Of a stretch of 34,597 nt of DNA, positions 31,444-34,597 are shown piece by piece. Source of the DNA: an uncultured SAR116 cluster alpha proteobacterium (lineage in GTDB: Bacteria > Pseudomonadota > Alphaproteobacteria > Puniceispirillales > Marisalimonadaceae); the NCBI GenBank assembly GCA_902618195.1, contig CACMZO010000014.1:1-34597 (forward strand), given 5' to 3'. A model generated the notes under the pieces. It was not told the origin of the DNA and did not search any database. It was given only the letters and a program-made list of their open reading frames with translations. A program made the position numbers and the translations under genes. Positions within the stretch are counted from its first letter, which is position 1. Every line of letters starts with the position of its first letter.

Positions 31444-33056
31444 CTATTAATTACTTTTTTAAATTCTTCTATCGTTTCTTTTTCTGGGTCATGGTCAAGA
31501 CCAGCATCTTCAACTATTTCGTCATCTGTCATTAATATATTTAATTTATTTGCTTTAATAGTTTTCTGCTTTTCCCAAATTTTTCTATTTTCATCTTCAC
31601 TTAAATTTTTATAGTAGTGAGTAATATTTTTAAGATTTGTACTTGATAAATAATTAATGTTATTGGCTATTTCAGAATTTTTATAGGAACTTACAAAAGT
31701 CATTAATTCATTTATTTCATCTTCAGATAATTTATTGAACTCAGACATAAATTCATCATATTCAGCTCTACCTTCATACATTTCATACCAATCTCTATTA
31801 AATATAAACTTATGAGGAAGTCTTAATATATTTATAAATTCATCTTCTGTGTCACCAAATGCTTTTTTAAAAAAGTCTGGTGCTCCACTCACCACACCAT
31901 GTGTTGCTTGCAATATTACTTGCATAGAACGAAGATAATGTTTATTCCAATTTTTGCCAACAAAACCTCTGTCAGGTCTGTCCGTAGGTTGATAACGCAT
32001 AGGAAATGAATATATCTTTGTGCCTAATTCTTGATTAAGAGAAACATTTATTCTCATCCTTTGAAATAAATCGTTTGGTGAGTCATGGAAATTATAAAGC
32101 ATGTAATTAGATAGAAATATCAAACCTGATTCACTTGCGTACCTAACTGCTTGCTCGTAAGGTTTCATTAAACCTACATGGTCAAATGCTATTCGAAGTG
32201 GGGAAAGACAAATTCTACTTAACTGCTTCATAAAATGGTCAGATTTAGCTAAAATTCTTGCATCTACACCCTGATTGAAATCAACTCGTCGTCTAACTTG
32301 CTTACCTGTTTTTGGGTTTGTCATTGTAGCTCCAGGTCCAAATCCTAAGTCTACGATTTCATCTATAATTTCAGAAAGTCTCGGTGAAGCAACAACATTA
32401 TTGTCCATCAAAATGAGATCTTTTTTGGGTCCATACAACCTCTCAATACCACCAACTATTTTTGATAATGGTGGCATCTCTCTCATGCCTCCCTCAAGTT
32501 TTGGCACACCACAAAATGCACATTTTCTAACGCAACCTCTTGTCGCATAAGCAAAGTAAGCGTCATGAACTGGATACTTATAATCTATCTGCTCCAATAT
32601 ACTGTAGTCTGGAATTAAATCTTCAATTGGTGTACTTGTTAGATCATCTGAATAGAGTTCTTCCTCAAATTCATCAAGTTCTAAAGATTCTGATGGAGAT
32701 TTATGTAAAAGACCACTAATTATTCTAATACCTCTCCATTTGTTTTCTTCAAGAAACTTTTCTTTCATCAACGAAGCTGCTATGCCTCCCACAAAAATTT
32801 TGTTGTGCTGTTGATTACTTATACGTGAAGCATAGTCGATTGTTTCACTAATTTTGTTCCATTCAAAAGAAAATAGCGTTGTTATATATATTCTATCCCA
32901 AACCTTATCTTCAACGGATTTATCCTCTCCCTTAATGAAAGTTATGTTATCTTTTTTACCATTGGGGCCATGATACTGAGCAATTTTCATCAAACCTAAA
33001 GGTGGGTATTTGTTTTTATATCCAGGTTCTATTAATAATATATTTTTATTAGCCAT
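31440..33056 (-). CDS. radical SAM protein with B12-binding-like N-terminal domain
   Basis: The 538-residue protein has the cluster motif CVRKCAFC (Cys175, Cys179, Cys182; CxxxCxxC), which binds the [4Fe-4S] cluster that splits S-adenosylmethionine. The N-terminus (NILLIEP, PPLGLMKIAQYH, then IYITTLFSFEWNKI and FVGGIAA) looks like the cobalamin-binding Rossmann domain of B12-type radical SAM enzymes, but I see no DxHxxG motif. Further on, VDFNQGVDARIL and IAFDHVG are barrel strands of the catalytic domain. Substrate is unknown; a nucleic acid or protein target is suggested only by its neighbours. It overlaps the ParB-like gene by eight bases. Confidence 0.88.
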   Translation of the reverse strand: MANKNILLIEPGYKNKYPPLGLMKIAQYHGPNGKKDNITFIKGEDKSVEDKVWDRIYITTLFSFEWNKISETIDYASRISNQQHNKIFVGGIAASLMKEKFLEENKWRGIRIISGLLHKSPSESLELDEFEEELYSDDLTSTPIEDLIPDYSILEQIDYKYPVHDAYFAYATRGCVRKCAFCGVPKLEGGMREMPPLSKIVGGIERLYGPKKDLILMDNNVVASPRLSEIIDEIVDLGFGPGATMTNPKTGKQVRRRVDFNQGVDARILAKSDHFMKQLSRICLSPLRIAFDHVGLMKPYEQAVRYASESGLIFLSNYMLYNFHDSPNDLFQRMRINVSLNQELGTKIYSFPMRYQPTDRPDRGFVGKNWNKHYLRSMQVILQATHGVVSGAPDFFKKAFGDTEDEFINILRLPHKFIFNRDWYEMYEGRAEYDEFMSEFNKLSEDEINELMTFVSSYKNSEIANNINYLSSTNLKNITHYYKNLSEDENRKIWEKQKTIKANKLNILMTDDEIVEDAGLDHDPEKETIEEFKKVINR

Positions 33057-34125
33057 TTTTTTTCTTTTTATTTTTTTCTTCTTCTAATTTTAATCTTTCA
33101 TTGTTAAGGGGATTTATAACTTTAAATAGTTGTTTTATGTAGTAATCAACTTTATCTTCTCTATTTTGTAATGATTTTTTTATATCACGTTTAGAATTTG
33201 ATAAATCATTGTAAAGTTTTGATAGTTTTTCTGCAGAAGAATTTAATTTTGATGAATCATGATATGATTTTAATTTTGCATAATCTCCCGTTTCTGAAAA
33301 ATTTATAATAAGTGTTTGTCCCCTTTGTCGTTCCACAGCTGAATTGAAAACGTTACGAAGGTCTGCAGCTTGAGATTTTTTATCATTAATAGCAGTATGT
33401 ACATATTTTCGTTCAAAATTTTCCCATTCAAATTCAGGTTTTTTTGCCTTACAAATTTCAAGATTATTTGTTTTTTTTTCAAATTTCACTAGTTCTAAAA
33501 AATAGCTAAATTCAGTTTCTTTACCATGACGACTATATCGATGCATTTTACTTATAGCGTCAATATATTGTTTTATAAAAGGCTTTTTTTGATGCACACC
33601 ACCTGAAATTTCATCTAATGTTTTTCCTTTTTCATATCTTTGTTTATATGAATAAGCAATGCAATAAGGTGTCCATTTTAATTTACCTTCTATATGCCAC
33701 TCATTTACAAATCGAAACATCTCATCTTCAGAGAGATCTCTATACACATTACAACGAATTTTATTAAATCTATCTGGAACCTGACCATCGTTATTATTAA
33801 TGTAATCCAAATAAACTAAATTAAGTGCAGCTAATCTTCTATTACCTTCAAATACTAAATAATCATTACCACTCTTATTCACTATTAACGGGTCTAAGAG
33901 ACCATCTCTTTTGATTCTTTTTGCTAAATCATTTATTTCAAACTTCAATTTCCCAGGTCCATTAGTTAAGTAACCTAGTACATCCGCATGTGTTAAAACT
34001 ATTTGATTTTCATCCAAATTACTTTGCTCAGGTATAGACCAACTTGTTATTCTAGGATTTTCTACCCAAAATTTTAAATTTTTAAAATCTACATTTAAAT
34101 TTTCTGGGTCTGGGAAATAGTTCAT
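33049..34125 (-). CDS. ParB/sulfiredoxin-fold (Srx-like) protein
   Basis: The 358-residue protein has a ParB/Srx-like domain in its first 150 residues: INDLAKRIKRDGLLDPLIVN, then DYLVFEGNRRLAALN (residues 88-102). The G-N-R-R signature is where ParB and sulfiredoxin relatives bind nucleotide. The middle has a helix-rich DNA-binding-like part (KTLDEISGGVHQKKPFIKQYI resembles the ParB HTH), and the C-terminus is a charged coiled coil ending in KKKKNG. Such proteins occur as nucleases, ATPases or CTPases in defence and modification operons. Its start overlaps the SNF2 gene's stop (ATGA). Confidence 0.85.
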   Translation of the reverse strand: MNYFPDPENLNVDFKNLKFWVENPRITSWSIPEQSNLDENQIVLTHADVLGYLTNGPGKLKFEINDLAKRIKRDGLLDPLIVNKSGNDYLVFEGNRRLAALNLVYLDYINNNDGQVPDRFNKIRCNVYRDLSEDEMFRFVNEWHIEGKLKWTPYCIAYSYKQRYEKGKTLDEISGGVHQKKPFIKQYIDAISKMHRYSRHGKETEFSYFLELVKFEKKTNNLEICKAKKPEFEWENFERKYVHTAINDKKSQAADLRNVFNSAVERQRGQTLIINFSETGDYAKLKSYHDSSKLNSSAEKLSKLYNDLSNSKRDIKKSLQNREDKVDYYIKQLFKVINPLNNERLKLEEEKNKKKKNG

Positions 34126-34597
34126 TCTAAACCAAGTATTTTTCTAATTATTGTTCCAAAATCATATTTAATTTTATCTTTAAATTCACTTTCTTTCAAG
34201 TCTCCTATTGACAATCTAGCAAATAAGTCTTTTGCTTCAACTAATTTATCTACCCACTCATCAATTGAATTTTTTATAATTAAATTATAATAATGACATT
34301 CTTTCGTTTGACCTATTCTATGAATTCTGTCTTGTGATTGTAAATAGTCATCCAAACTCAAAGTCCTATCATAATAAATACAATGGTTAGCAACTATTAA
34401 AGTTAAACCTTCTTTAGATGATTGTGGAGTAGCAATCATAACTTTAATCTCATCTTCTAATTTAAATTTATTTATATTAGATTTTCTAATATCTAAGCTT
34501 AAACCTCCGTGTAAAATTACTGGGTTATAATTTTTTAAACTTTGAGTTAATTGTTCAACATTAAATTTATAAGAAGTCCAAATTATAACTTTTTCAT
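34122..34597 (-). CDS. SNF2-family helicase, C-terminal part (cut by the window edge)
   Basis: The open frame enters at the window's right edge, so only the last 158 residues are visible. They contain KVIIWTSYKFNVEQLTQSL and VILHGGLSL, then IKVMIATPQSSKEGLTLIVA (helicase motif V), and QSQDRIHRIGQT, the arginine-finger motif VI of SNF2 proteins. The short tail after that lacks extra domains. SNF2 proteins move along duplex DNA using ATP, and they recur in restriction and defence operons. This is the first visible gene of the overlapping minus-strand operon, and more genes may lie beyond the edge. Confidence 0.88.
   Translation of the reverse strand, partial: EKVIIWTSYKFNVEQLTQSLKNYNPVILHGGLSLDIRKSNINKFKLEDEIKVMIATPQSSKEGLTLIVANHCIYYDRTLSLDDYLQSQDRIHRIGQTKECHYYNLIIKNSIDEWVDKLVEAKDLFARLSIGDLKESEFKDKIKYDFGTIIRKILGLE

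Noticed and set aside
30133-34597. Dpd, DISARM, BREX or viperin-type identity for the operon
   Set aside because: SNF2 and ParB-like parts are reminiscent of Dpd, but no TGT-like DpdA, methyltransferase, PglZ or phosphatase is visible, and the radical SAM protein is longer than viperin and carries an extra N-terminal domain.

Overview
The window is very AT-rich, gene-dense DNA with short spacers. It fits a streamlined, probably marine proteobacterium. An alphaproteobacterium is the best guess, because a broken initiator-type tRNA arm (11821-11869) resembles the alphaproteobacterial form and the enzymes are typical of marine alphaproteobacteria. No ribosomal or other firm phylogenetic marker is present, so this is inference.

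Left part (1-16.5 kb): metabolic genes in a patchy, cassette-like layout. It holds many small proteins of apparent dimeric alpha/beta-barrel type (DUF1330, ABM, YdhR-like and DUF3764-like), an EamA exporter, an epoxide hydrolase, a divergent PEP carboxylase, a short AMP-binding protein, an enolase-superfamily enzyme, an NTF2-like protein, a DsbA/HCCA-isomerase-type protein and an alpha/beta hydrolase. A 2-keto-4-pentenoate hydratase gene (3036-3817) is decayed. Hairpin elements recur between genes (4401, 6486, 13767, 14378, 16160), and the last three share sequence with the DNA beside the tRNA-fMet-like 3' half at 11.8 kb. This suggests repeated insertion or exchange of cassettes.

Middle part (16.5-25.4 kb): accessory DNA full of small unknown genes. 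Four minus-strand transcription units (starting at 17372, 18092, 18425 and 24067) carry the same roughly 50-base leader with a variable hairpin, so they look like one regulon of a mobile element. Among them lie an Nmad3 nucleotide-modification-associated protein, an ADP-ribosylglycohydrolase-like protein, a frameshifted gamma-glutamylcyclotransferase-type gene, a MerR-like regulator and two small membrane proteins.

Right part (25.5-34.6 kb): a probable defence island. It has a type I signal peptidase, a 1088-residue Cas4/RecB-like nuclease with RNase H-like and SF1 helicase domains, a HEPN-like protein, and a tightly overlapping minus-strand operon. In transcription order that operon is SNF2 helicase (cut by the window edge), ParB/Srx-like protein, radical SAM protein and GHKL ATPase. 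I do not recognise this four-gene set as a named system. It is the strongest candidate here for an undescribed DNA-modification or defence system.
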